From: Chryseobacterium candidae
GTDB taxonomy: Bacteria; Bacteroidota; Bacteroidia; Flavobacteriales; Weeksellaceae
DNA length: 64,000 bases
Direction: 5' to 3'
NCBI RefSeq assembly: GCF_004916905.1
Contig: NZ_SDLV01000061.1
Location: forward strand, 1 to 64,000
Part shown: positions 18,992 through 27,072 of the stretch, piece after piece
Layout of the letters: every line of letters begins with the position of its first letter
Position numbering within the stretch: position 1 is the first letter of the stretch
Program-made: the position numbers and the translations under genes
The notes under the pieces: model-generated
Told to the model about the DNA's origin: nothing
What the model saw: the letters and a program-made list of their open reading frames with translations, nothing else
Database searches by the model: none

Positions 18992-19107
18992 GACTTTTTT
19001 GAATAAGAACAAAAATACAATTAAAAAAGTGAGGAAAACAAAGTTTTTGAGTTTTTTGGTATATGATTTGAATACGCAATATGTATAATAACTAAACTTT
19101 AATAGAA

Positions 19108-19656
19108 ATGAAAAAAATACTTCTCTTCTTATTCCTTGGTGCTGTAGGTTTTACTGCATACAGCTGTGATAACAATGATGATGTTGTGGTACAAGGAACA
19201 GATTATGATACAATAAACCAATCATTTGATATAAGCCCTAATTTTACTAAAATTACCGACAATCTTTACAGATGGAGTGATGATTTTAACAAGCCATTAG
19301 TACAATCCGATATGGTGCTTATTTATATGCAGATTGGAACTGATGGAGATTCTCCTGTATGGAAACTTCTTCCCTATACATCTTATGTGGGTAATGGAAA
19401 TAATGATGCTGTAGATTATATTTTTGATTTCAGTAAATATGCTGCTACTATTAATATCAATTCTACAAATACATTCAGCTTGACAGCGAATCCGTCATAC
19501 TATCAGAATAAAAAATTCAGAGTTCTTATTCTTCCTGCAAATGGAACAGGAACTGGTGGAGCAAAAATGGCGAAAGGTACTGCCGTAGATTACAACGATT
19601 ATAAAAGTGTAATTAAATATTACAATATCGACGAGTCTAAAATCAAGACTAAATAA
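19108..19656 (+). CDS. Lipoprotein, unknown function
   Basis: The 182-residue product has a lipoprotein signal with C20 in TAYSCDNNDD. The acidic residues right after the Cys resemble the lipoprotein export signal described for Bacteroidetes surface lipoproteins, so a surface location is possible (inference). The mature part has SFDISPNFTKI, YRWSDDFNKPLVQSDMVLIYM and YQNKKFRVLILPA, suggesting a small beta-rich domain. I recognise no named family with confidence. It is monocistronic, divergent from the GH3 gene. Confidence 0.7.
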   Translation: MKKILLFLFLGAVGFTAYSCDNNDDVVVQGTDYDTINQSFDISPNFTKITDNLYRWSDDFNKPLVQSDMVLIYMQIGTDGDSPVWKLLPYTSYVGNGNNDAVDYIFDFSKYAATININSTNTFSLTANPSYYQNKKFRVLILPANGTGTGGAKMAKGTAVDYNDYKSVIKYYNIDESKIKTK

Positions 19657-19688
19657 TTTAGAAATATCTTTTCAGTTTTTTATAATTA

Positions 19689-19724
19689 AAAAAGTCCCGG
19701 GAGAATATCTTCCGGGGCTTTTGA
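19689..19724 (+). terminator. Terminator after the lipoprotein gene
   Basis: AAAGTCCCGG pairs with CCGGGGCTTT (one G-T pair) around a ten-base loop, followed by a T tract. Confidence 0.7.
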
Positions 19725-19860
19725 TTTATTGCTAAAAATAGGGAAGATATTTATCACATATAAATAAAAAACTTTTAATGTAAGTATATTTTCTTATCTG
19801 TATCAAAATGTTCAGAGGGTAATTTTGAGTCTGTATGAGCCGGAAAAAGGATCAATAAAA

Positions 19861-19890
19861 AAACCTCAGAGTAACTCTGAGGCTTTCTTT
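19861..19890 (-). terminator. Terminator after ribA
   Basis: CCTCAGAG and CTCTGAGG form a tight eight-pair stem with a three-base loop. On the minus strand it is followed by seven T residues, a few bases after the ribA stop. Confidence 0.85.
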
Positions 19891-19893
19891 TAT

Positions 19894-20490
19894 TTAGTTA
19901 TCATTGTCATCAAGAAGATGTCCAAAGAAGTCTTTTTTTGTTTGCAGGTATCCCTTGCTTATTTCATTGGCAGGAATCTGTAACGGGACTCTTGAATTAA
20001 GGTGAATATTGCTGTCTACCACATACTTTACCTTTTCAGGATTATTGGTGAGAAGGTTAATATCTTTTACCTCCAGTAGATTAAGGATTTCAATGGCTAT
20101 ACCAAAGTTTCTGTCATCTGCAGGAAGTCCCAGTTCAAGATTAGCCTGTACAGTGTCCAGACCTTTTTCCTGTAGTGAGTATGCCTTCAGTTTGTTGATG
20201 ATCCCGATATTCCTTCCTTCCTGGCGAAGGTAGATGATAATTCCACCGTTTTCATGGATATATTTCATTGCAGCATCCAATTGTTGGCCGCATTCACATT
20301 TTTTTGAATGGAAAACTTCTCCGGTAATACATTCTGAATGGAAACGAACATTGACCGGTTTTGAAAAATCTGTATTTTCAGCAACAATGGCCATGTGGGG
20401 CATCCAGTCGTTTTCGTTTTCGGAGAAAGCAATCATTCGGAAAGTGCCGTGCTCTGTGGGAACATTGGCTTCCGCCTGAATTTTAATCAT
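19894..20490 (-). CDS. ribA: GTP cyclohydrolase II
   Basis: The enzyme converts GTP to 2,5-diamino-6-ribosylamino-4(3H)-pyrimidinone 5'-phosphate, starting riboflavin synthesis. The 198-residue protein has the zinc ligands C54, C65 and C67 (SECITGEVFHSKKCECG), at the same numbers as in Escherichia coli RibA, and LRQEGRNIGIINKLKAY for catalysis and GTP binding. It is a single-domain form, not fused to RibB. It is the last gene of a minus-strand run and lies 17 bases after a lipoprotein gene. No FMN riboswitch is visible upstream. Confidence 0.95.
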   Translation of the reverse strand: MIKIQAEANVPTEHGTFRMIAFSENENDWMPHMAIVAENTDFSKPVNVRFHSECITGEVFHSKKCECGQQLDAAMKYIHENGGIIIYLRQEGRNIGIINKLKAYSLQEKGLDTVQANLELGLPADDRNFGIAIEILNLLEVKDINLLTNNPEKVKYVVDSNIHLNSRVPLQIPANEISKGYLQTKKDFFGHLLDDNDN

Positions 20491-20507
20491 TGATAGTTCA
20501 ATTAGTT

Positions 20508-20966
20508 TTAACTTCCTGGCAAAGTGTCTTCAATAACAGAAATATTGGTTTTTAAACGAACCAGATATCTGTTAAGAACTTCATCGTCGTCTCTGTCAAG
20601 ATTTTGCCTTAGCTTTTGAATTTTTTTATATGATTTTTCAAAGCTTTTAAGGGCTCTGCTTTTTCCTGCAGAATTGCTGGCATCAATAGCATATAAATAA
20701 TTCTGAAGACTGTATTTCAAGCTGGTAATCTCATCATTTAATCCGTTGTTTTTAAACTTAGGAAAAGTAGAGATCATGTTTGAAATTTCAGAGGCATTGA
20801 CATTCTGTTTGATATTGATATTAAAATTCTTCTTTGAGCTTCTGTCTGAATCAGAACCTTTAGCATCACTATAAAAATTATTTGACAACGGAGAAAGATT
20901 AAGCTTTTCCGTTGCGCAGGAAGATGTTAATATGATAAGTACTCCAAAGAAAAATAGTCGTTTCAT
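20508..20966 (-). CDS. Lipoprotein, unknown function
   Basis: The 152-residue product has a lipoprotein signal with C17 in ILTSSCATEK. The mature part is charged and mostly helical, with LKSFEKSYKKIQKLRQNLDRDDDEV near the C-terminus. No domain is recognised. Its start overlaps the stop of the DUF4254 gene by four bases (ATGA), so the two are translationally coupled and probably linked in function. Confidence 0.7.
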   Translation of the reverse strand: MKRLFFFGVLIILTSSCATEKLNLSPLSNNFYSDAKGSDSDRSSKKNFNINIKQNVNASEISNMISTFPKFKNNGLNDEITSLKYSLQNYLYAIDASNSAGKSRALKSFEKSYKKIQKLRQNLDRDDDEVLNRYLVRLKTNISVIEDTLPGS

Positions 20967-21577
20967 TTTTGTTGCCCTTTTTGATAAAGGATTGGGTTAA
21001 GACTTTCATCATTGTACATTTTCATTTGTTTGTACACTTTCATCTTAACATTACCGTTTTCAATATCAGTAAGCAACTGATCTATAGAAGTTGATAGGTC
21101 TTCTTTCTGAGTAAGCAGAACATCCAGTTTGGCCTGGCAGTTGTTTCTGTGTTCTTCAGAAGCGGATTCTCTATTGGCTTCTAACGACATATGATAAACC
21201 TTTAATGCAAGAATTGATAGCCTGTCTACTGCCCAAGCGGGAGTTTCTGTATTTATTTTTGCTTCAGGTTTAGGAGTTATATTTTCAAACCTATTAAGAA
21301 ACCAGCTGTCAATATATTCTACCAGATCAGTTCTTTTCTGATTGGAAGCGTCTATCGTTCTCTTCAGTTGAAGAGCTTCAGCCGGATCAATATTTTCATC
21401 TCTAATTATATCTTCCAAATGCCATTGAACGGTATCAATCCAGTTCTTTGCATACAAAATCCGTTCCAAACTATCTTTTTCGAACGGGTTATTAATTAGA
21501 GTGTTAACGTCATCAGACACGTGATAGTCTTCAATAGCTTGATTGAAGACTTTCCATGCAGTCTCAGTAAATTTCAT
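20963..21577 (-). CDS. DUF4254 domain protein
   Basis: The 204-residue protein matches DUF4254, a Bacteroidetes family. Landmarks are FNQAIEDYHVSD, a WHLEDIIRDENIDP segment, LKRTIDASNQKRTDLVEYID and AWAVDRLSILALKVYHM. It is all-helical with no signal peptide, so it is probably cytoplasmic. The biochemical role is unknown. Its constant neighbourhood with envelope genes here suggests a link to cell-envelope assembly, which is only contextual inference. Confidence 0.85.
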   Translation of the reverse strand: MKFTETAWKVFNQAIEDYHVSDDVNTLINNPFEKDSLERILYAKNWIDTVQWHLEDIIRDENIDPAEALQLKRTIDASNQKRTDLVEYIDSWFLNRFENITPKPEAKINTETPAWAVDRLSILALKVYHMSLEANRESASEEHRNNCQAKLDVLLTQKEDLSTSIDQLLTDIENGNVKMKVYKQMKMYNDESLNPILYQKGQQK

Positions 21578-21592
21578 TAATTCTACGGAATT

Positions 21593-21805
21593 TTAGTTGC
21601 TGGAAGAATTGTTATTGTTGGAAGCCGATTTGTTTTCAGAACCTGGTTTATCTTCTTCTTTTACTGCATCTTTAAATTCTTTGATTCCAGAACCTACTCC
21701 TCTCATTAATTCCGGAATTTTCTTTCCTCCAAAAAGTAATACCAAAAGTATTGCTACGATAAGGATGTGCTGCCAAGATAAGGCAAGTATTGTTAGTGTA
21801 TTCAT
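21593..21805 (-). CDS. tatA: Sec-independent translocase protein TatA/E
   Basis: The 70-residue protein has one N-terminal membrane helix (about residues 11-28), the hinge FGGKKIPELMRGVGSGIKEFKDAV that defines TatA/E amphipathic helices, and a Ser/Asn-rich polar tail. With TatC it forms the twin-arginine pathway pore for folded proteins; tatC is not in the window. It lies between the EnvC-like and DUF4254 genes in the same direction. Confidence 0.95.
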   Translation of the reverse strand: MNTLTILALSWQHILIVAILLVLLFGGKKIPELMRGVGSGIKEFKDAVKEEDKPGSENKSASNNNNSSSN

Positions 21806-21836
21806 CTCTTAAAATTTTTGTAAAGTTACACTTTTT

Positions 21837-23399
21837 TTAATATGAAATCCAACCTAATGGATCAACTGGTGTACTTCCGTTCCATACTTGGAAATCAAGT
21901 GTATAAGCACCATCAAAATCCTGAGCAATTGTACCTACCGGAGTTCCTGATGAAACCTGCTGTCCTTTGGAAACACTTACGTTTCCTAAGTTGGAATAAA
22001 TGGTAAAATAACTTCCGTGTTTAATGATTACAGTCTTAGTTCCGTCATTGTTGGCGAGAACTGAAGATACTGATCCCGGGAACACTGATTTTGCGCGTGT
22101 ACCCGAAGGAACGGAAATTTTGATCCCGTTATTTTCTTCTGTAATATTTTTGAAAACCGGGTGTGGCTGTCTTCCGAAACGGTGAGTGATTTGTCCGGCT
22201 CTGTCTGCAGGATAACTGAGTCGTCCTCTGTTGTCTGCAAAGCTGTTTCCTGTAGCGGTGGAAACTCCGTAGCTTGTCATGGCTTTGGTCTCTGCTGCTT
22301 TTTTATCTTCTTCTTTTCTTTTTGTAAGGGCTGCTTCTGCTGCTCTCGCGGCAACGAGTTTATCGGCAGCTTCTTTAGCTCTTGCATTCGCCTCATCAGA
22401 AGCTTTTTTAGCGGCTACTCTTCTGGCTTCATCTCTTGCGTTAGCTTCTGCCTTTGCTGCTTCTTCATTACGTTTTCTTTCTTCTTCCGCTCTTTTTGCT
22501 GCAAGGTCTGCGGCTTTCTTAGCTTCAGCTTCTGCAATTCTTCTTTCTCTTTCAAGGGCTTCAGCTCTTGCTTTAGCTTCCGCCTCGATTCTTGCTTTTT
22601 CTCTTTCAGCAGCCAGTTTTGCTAAACGTATTTTTTCTGCTTCCGCCTTTTTTCTGGCTTCTTCTTCTGCTTTGGCAATTCTGATCTCTTCTGCAATAAT
22701 AGCTCTGATCTGTCCTTCCAATGCTTTAGACTGAACTTGTTTTTGCTTAAGTTCGGCTGTTAATTTGGATTCATTTTTCTTGAATTCGGCTACTAATTGT
22801 TCTTTTTGAGCTCTTTCGGCATTGATGGTTGCCAGATCTTTCTGTTGGTTAACCAACAGAGATTCCTTCGCTTTTACAGAATTTTGTTTTTGTGCGATGG
22901 TCTTTTTGATAAGATTGGCAGCATCTGTGATTTCAGCTGCTTTTTTATCCTGATAGTCTGAGTATTGTTTCAGATACTGAACTCTTCGTATAGCTTCTCC
23001 TAAATTTTTAGCAGAAAGTATAAAAGTTACTTTGTTCTGTACTCCTTTGTTTTTATAAGCATTCACCAAAACTTCAGCATAGTTTTTCCTCAAAACGGCA
23101 AGTTCTTTATTCTGACGGTTGATTTCCAGCTGACGTAAGTAGATATCATCCTCAATGAATCTTTTTTCTTTCTGCGTATTATTATAAACCTTTTCTCTTA
23201 AAACCAATTTTTGGTTGACATTAGAAAGATAGGCTACGGAAAGTTTTGATTCACTTCTGGTTTTAGCTAAATCGGTATTTATTTGTGCAATTTGTTTTTT
23301 AAGTTCGGCATTCTGCTTCTGCAGCTGTTCTTTGGTCTGCTGTCCCTGGTGCAGTCCGAACATCAAAACACCTATTAAAAAGCTAAATTTTCTAATCAT
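21837..23399 (-). CDS. EnvC-like murein hydrolase activator with degenerate LytM domain
   Basis: The 520-residue exported protein has a signal peptide, two long coiled-coil regions (about 20-250, and an Ala/Glu/Lys/Arg-rich stretch about 240-370) and a C-terminal LytM/M23-like domain (about 395-520). The zinc ligands of active M23 enzymes are absent: HxGxD is NNGIKI, the second His is Asn in TIYSNL, and LHFEV is LDFQV. It should therefore activate an amidase rather than cut peptidoglycan, as EnvC does in cell separation. Its start overlaps the DUF4292 stop by four bases. Confidence 0.9.
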   Translation of the reverse strand: MIRKFSFLIGVLMFGLHQGQQTKEQLQKQNAELKKQIAQINTDLAKTRSESKLSVAYLSNVNQKLVLREKVYNNTQKEKRFIEDDIYLRQLEINRQNKELAVLRKNYAEVLVNAYKNKGVQNKVTFILSAKNLGEAIRRVQYLKQYSDYQDKKAAEITDAANLIKKTIAQKQNSVKAKESLLVNQQKDLATINAERAQKEQLVAEFKKNESKLTAELKQKQVQSKALEGQIRAIIAEEIRIAKAEEEARKKAEAEKIRLAKLAAEREKARIEAEAKARAEALERERRIAEAEAKKAADLAAKRAEEERKRNEEAAKAEANARDEARRVAAKKASDEANARAKEAADKLVAARAAEAALTKRKEEDKKAAETKAMTSYGVSTATGNSFADNRGRLSYPADRAGQITHRFGRQPHPVFKNITEENNGIKISVPSGTRAKSVFPGSVSSVLANNDGTKTVIIKHGSYFTIYSNLGNVSVSKGQQVSSGTPVGTIAQDFDGAYTLDFQVWNGSTPVDPLGWISY

Positions 23400-24241
23400 T
23401 TAATCTCAATTTTCTTATAACTGGATGGTACAGAATAAGGTGTTTCCATCCTCGAAAAGTCAAATTTCGTGTTTTCCAGTAAAATCTGACTAGATTTTGA
23501 GCCTTTTATAATTATTTTAACATTTTTCGGAAGGCGTATTCCTTCGTATTCATTCCAGTCACTGTAAGAAACTTCCAGTTCATCTGATGACAGAATATCT
23601 TTTAAATTGACGGCTAACAAATCGTAATTGGTGTCGTATTGGAGTGCCACTTTGTATTCTCTGTTTTTTTCATCCGTTACGATTTTCTGATTTTTATTGG
23701 AAACCATTTTAAAACCCTGTGCATTTTGAGTGAGATCAAACTGTCTGTCGTTGATTTTTACAAAAGTTCTTCCCAGTAAGATTTTTTCCAATGATTTATA
23801 ATCAATGAAATTAACATTCAGCAGATTATTAAGATAGTCAAAATCGGAATCTATATAGGTTTTATTAATTTTATCCTGTCCTTTTATACCTTCCGGAGTG
23901 GCAATACCTCTGGCAGCATTGATGAATAATGCTTTAAGATTCATCCACACCTTTTTATCATTTTCAATATAGATGGTTGCGTCCAGTGTAGGAACATAAC
24001 TTCCTGTTTCTACTCTTACTTTGCTGTCTATTTTGATTTGTTCAAATTTTGGCGGAATTAATACATGTTCATAGAAAGTAAGTTTATCGTTTACCGGTTC
24101 ATTTGCATCTTTTGGATTTCCATTGTCTTTGGTAGTATTAATGCTGTCCCGTGTATGATCAGTATTGTTTTGGGCAGCATTACGGGTCTTACAGGATGAT
24201 AAGGCAAGAAGCAATAAAAGAAATGGGATCCAGTTTTTCAT
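23396..24241 (-). CDS. DUF4292 lipoprotein
   Basis: The 281-residue product has a lipoprotein signal (C17 in ALSSCKTRN). The mature part matches DUF4292, a Bacteroidetes family with an LolA/LolB-like outline: VRVETGSYVPTLDATIYIEN, KKVWMNLKALFINAARGIATP, then a beta-rich body ending YSVPSSYKKIEIK. An outer-membrane-associated location is likely. I used the ATG at MKNWIPF; a longer frame adds 17 residues before the signal and runs into the upstream terminator. It is coupled to the EnvC-like gene. Confidence 0.85.
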   Translation of the reverse strand: MKNWIPFLLLLLALSSCKTRNAAQNNTDHTRDSINTTKDNGNPKDANEPVNDKLTFYEHVLIPPKFEQIKIDSKVRVETGSYVPTLDATIYIENDKKVWMNLKALFINAARGIATPEGIKGQDKINKTYIDSDFDYLNNLLNVNFIDYKSLEKILLGRTFVKINDRQFDLTQNAQGFKMVSNKNQKIVTDEKNREYKVALQYDTNYDLLAVNLKDILSSDELEVSYSDWNEYEGIRLPKNVKIIIKGSKSSQILLENTKFDFSRMETPYSVPSSYKKIEIK

Positions 24242-24283
24242 GTATTTATCTTTAATTAAAAAATACGTTGCAATATTAACGCC

Positions 24284-24311
24284 AAACCACACAAAATGTT
24301 TTGTGTGGTTT
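24284..24311 (-). terminator. Terminator/attenuator between the sugar nucleotidyltransferase and DUF4292 genes
   Basis: AAACCACACAAAA and TTTTGTGTGGTTT pair perfectly (13 pairs) around a two-base centre. It lies after the nucleotidyltransferase stop and 43 bases before the DUF4292 start. It lacks a strong T run, so it may be a processing site or partial terminator in the run. Confidence 0.6.
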
Positions 24312-24346
24312 GATGATGTGTTGTTTAAGTTAAATATTTTATATCC

Positions 24347-25363
24347 TTATTTAGATAGAAAATCTAAAACAGAATAGTCACCTAAAGAAATTTCTCTGGA
24401 AACTCCGAAATATTGTGCAGAATTACCGATCATAGAATTGGATAGATTTCCATGATTAATTCTTGTATTTTCCTGGATCAGGGAATTTTCAATGTTTGAA
24501 TTGACAATGATGGTATTGTTTCCTAATGAAACACCAGGTCCTACTTTTGAATTGGATATTTTTACATTTTCTCCAATAAAGCAAGGCTGAATGATCAGCG
24601 AGTTTTCAATCACAGCAGAAGCAGGAAAATGAGTCATTGCCTCTCTTTCATATTCAAGAATTTTGCTGTTGGTTTCTACGGTAGCATTTTTATTACCGCA
24701 ATCCATCCAGTCATTTACTTTTCCAAGGGTAAACTTAGCGCCTTTAGCTCTGAGGTTTTCAAGAGCTGTTGTTAACTGGTATTCGCCCCCGTTTTTAATA
24801 TCATTATCCATGATATAATTAATTTCTTCCATTAGCTTTTCAGCGCTGTTGAAATAATAAATACCGATAATGGCAAGATCTGAAACGTAAGTAGTTGGCT
24901 TTTCAACAAAGTCGGTAATGAAACCATAATTATCTAATTTTACTACTCCGAAAGCGGATGGATCTTCAACACTTTTCACCCAGATTACACCGTCAGAATT
25001 TTTGTCCAACTGGAAGTCTGCGCGGAAAAGAGTATCTGCAAAAGCAATAACGATATCTCCCTGCATAGATTGTTCTGCACATTTGATAGCGTGAGCGGTC
25101 CCAAGAGGATCGTTCTGATAATAAATACTTCCTTTTGCTCCCAGCTTTTCAGCAATCTGAATAAGGGATCTTTCGATCTCAGGTCCAAAATCTCCGATGA
25201 TAAAAGCTACCTCTTCAATGTTTTCTCCTGCAACTTTAGCAATGTCTTCCACCAATCTCTGTACGATAGGTTTTCCTGCAATAGGAATAAGAGGTTTTGG
25301 AACTGTCAGTGTATGTGGACGTAATCTGGAACCACGTCCAGCCATAGGGACAATAATTTTCAT
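24347..25363 (-). CDS. Sugar-1-phosphate nucleotidyltransferase with left-handed beta-helix tail
   Basis: The 338-residue enzyme transfers a nucleotide to a sugar-1-phosphate. It has the nucleotide-binding signature MAGRGSRLRPHTLTVPKPL, the catalytic FADTLF (GDxxF-like), DFVEKP and a WMDCGNK motif. The C-terminal part (about 245-338) has hexapeptide repeats of a left-handed beta-helix (AVIENSLI, ENVKISNSKVGPGVSLGNNTIIVNS). It resembles glucose-1-phosphate thymidylyl/uridylyltransferases, but the exact substrate is open. It follows a flippase gene, consistent with surface polysaccharide synthesis. Confidence 0.85.
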   Translation of the reverse strand: MKIIVPMAGRGSRLRPHTLTVPKPLIPIAGKPIVQRLVEDIAKVAGENIEEVAFIIGDFGPEIERSLIQIAEKLGAKGSIYYQNDPLGTAHAIKCAEQSMQGDIVIAFADTLFRADFQLDKNSDGVIWVKSVEDPSAFGVVKLDNYGFITDFVEKPTTYVSDLAIIGIYYFNSAEKLMEEINYIMDNDIKNGGEYQLTTALENLRAKGAKFTLGKVNDWMDCGNKNATVETNSKILEYEREAMTHFPASAVIENSLIIQPCFIGENVKISNSKVGPGVSLGNNTIIVNSNIENSLIQENTRINHGNLSNSMIGNSAQYFGVSREISLGDYSVLDFLSK

Positions 25364-25503
25364 AAATTATATGTATAAAAGATGTTTTGTTAGTTGTTCT
25401 GAATATTTAGGTTAAAGATAATAATTAAAACCTTTGATGAAGTATGATTTATATCTTTTTAAATAATTGTTTAGATTAACAATAGGACTGTTTACAAGCA
25501 AAA

Positions 25504-25527
25504 TAAAGACCAAAGTTTAAGGTCTTT
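25504..25527 (-). terminator. Possible terminator overlapping the flippase stop codon
   Basis: AAAGACC and GGTCTTT form a seven-pair stem whose loop holds the stop codon of the flippase gene. On the minus strand a short T-rich tract follows. Confidence 0.45.
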
Positions 25528-26971
25528 TGATGATTTTGGATACTATCGTCTTTTCCTTAAAAAGTACCAAAGCTAAGAATAATATGAGAAATAGGTTGCC
25601 TATCAAATAATTGGTTCTGAAATAATAGAATGAAATCAATGAGCCGATAATGGTGAAGCTCAGATACATCAGTATTTTTCCTGTATTATAATGAATAGGA
25701 TATTGCTTTTGTCCCCAAATATAGGAAATGATCATCATAGACAGAAAGGTAATCAGCGCTGCCATGGCACTTGCCCAATATCCATATTGAGGAATGAATA
25801 AGAAGTTGATAAGAATGGTGATACATGCTCCAATAACAGAAATATATAAGCCAACTCTTGTCTGGTCTGATAACTTATACCATATGGAAAGGTTAAGGTA
25901 GATTCCCAGGAATAAAGCTCCTAGCATTATAAAAGGAATGATTTCAATCCCTTCATAGTAGAGAGGATTTCTCAGGTATTTTTCTGAAATCCATTGAAGA
26001 TTTACCATGAGTGCCATATAAATGATACAGCTACAGATGACAAAAACATCCATCAATACAGCGTAGGTCTTGTGAGAGTCTTTGTTCTTGAAACTTGAAA
26101 AAAAATAAGGTTCAATCCCCAGTTGATAGGCTTGTCTGAAAACAGTAATGAAGGTGGCAATCTTGTAGACCGCTCCATATACCCCAATCTGGTGACGTGC
26201 TTCTTCTCCGGGAAGAAGGTATTTCAAGAACTGCCTGTCCAATGTCTGATTCACTATACCGGCTAATCCCGCAATCATTACCGGCCAGGAATAGTTTATA
26301 ATTCTTTTCCATAATCCGAAATCAAATTTGGAAATGCTGAAGCTGAAGAATTCCTTTCCTACAATCAAAAGGGTAATTATACTTTGGATGAGATTAGCAA
26401 CGAAGACATATCCAACCCCGAAGTCAGGATTATATTTTAACCCAAGTACTCCCTCAGGATGCTTAGGAAGCCATCTGATGAAAAACAAAACCAGTAAAAA
26501 GTAAACCAGGGAACCTGCTACCTTGGAAAACATATATTTGAATGGCTTGCCTTGTAATCTCAATATAGCAGATGGAATAGTGGAAAATGCATCTAATGAG
26601 AGAATAAATAAGAATATGATTAGAAAATTGACCTGATCAGGAGTTTCAAAGGCTTCAGCAAGCTGAAATCTGAAGACATAGCCTAGAATAAGATAAATTA
26701 ATCCCATGCTGATGATACTCATTGAGCAGGTTGAAATCAATGTTTTTTTGTCAATGTTATCCTCTTGTGCAAATCGGAAAAAAGAAGTTTCCATGCCATG
26801 TGTAAGCAATACCGTAATTACACCTGCAATGGAATACCAGTCTACAAACGGTGACGAAGCAGCTGGTCCGAAAGCCTTTGTAACGATGGGTGCAATGATA
26901 AATGGAAAAATACGGACCAATACGGAGCTAAGCCCATATACCGCTGTCTGTCCTAATAGTTTCTTATACAA
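25517..26971 (-). CDS. Polysaccharide flippase (Wzx/MOP superfamily)
   Basis: The 484-residue integral membrane protein has about 14 predicted helices and an N-terminal YGLSSVLVRIFPFIIAPIVTKAFGP typical of polysaccharide biosynthesis (Wzx-like) exporters. It probably flips lipid-linked saccharides across the inner membrane. The start codon is TTG; no in-frame ATG gives an intact first helix. It heads the minus-strand envelope gene run and is divergent from the dihydroorotase gene. Confidence 0.85.
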   Translation of the reverse strand: MYKKLLGQTAVYGLSSVLVRIFPFIIAPIVTKAFGPAASSPFVDWYSIAGVITVLLTHGMETSFFRFAQEDNIDKKTLISTCSMSIISMGLIYLILGYVFRFQLAEAFETPDQVNFLIIFLFILSLDAFSTIPSAILRLQGKPFKYMFSKVAGSLVYFLLVLFFIRWLPKHPEGVLGLKYNPDFGVGYVFVANLIQSIITLLIVGKEFFSFSISKFDFGLWKRIINYSWPVMIAGLAGIVNQTLDRQFLKYLLPGEEARHQIGVYGAVYKIATFITVFRQAYQLGIEPYFFSSFKNKDSHKTYAVLMDVFVICSCIIYMALMVNLQWISEKYLRNPLYYEGIEIIPFIMLGALFLGIYLNLSIWYKLSDQTRVGLYISVIGACITILINFLFIPQYGYWASAMAALITFLSMMIISYIWGQKQYPIHYNTGKILMYLSFTIIGSLISFYYFRTNYLIGNLFLILFLALVLFKEKTIVSKIIKRP

Positions 26972-27072
26972 AGTCGTTTTTTTTTTGCAAATGTAAAACT
27001 TTAAGCATTCGTTTTGCGATTTTGGGGTGAATTAAAACTTAAAATCTTAATTTTACAGCGAAATAAATTGAA

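Noticed and set aside
22161..22734. Ser/Phe/Cys-rich and Ala/Ser-rich plus-strand frames
   Set aside because: They are antisense shadows of the Ala/Glu/Lys/Arg coiled coil in the EnvC-like gene.
24284..24311. Operator reading of the perfect palindrome before DUF4292
   Set aside because: Its position just after a stop codon within a same-strand run fits a terminator or processing hairpin better.
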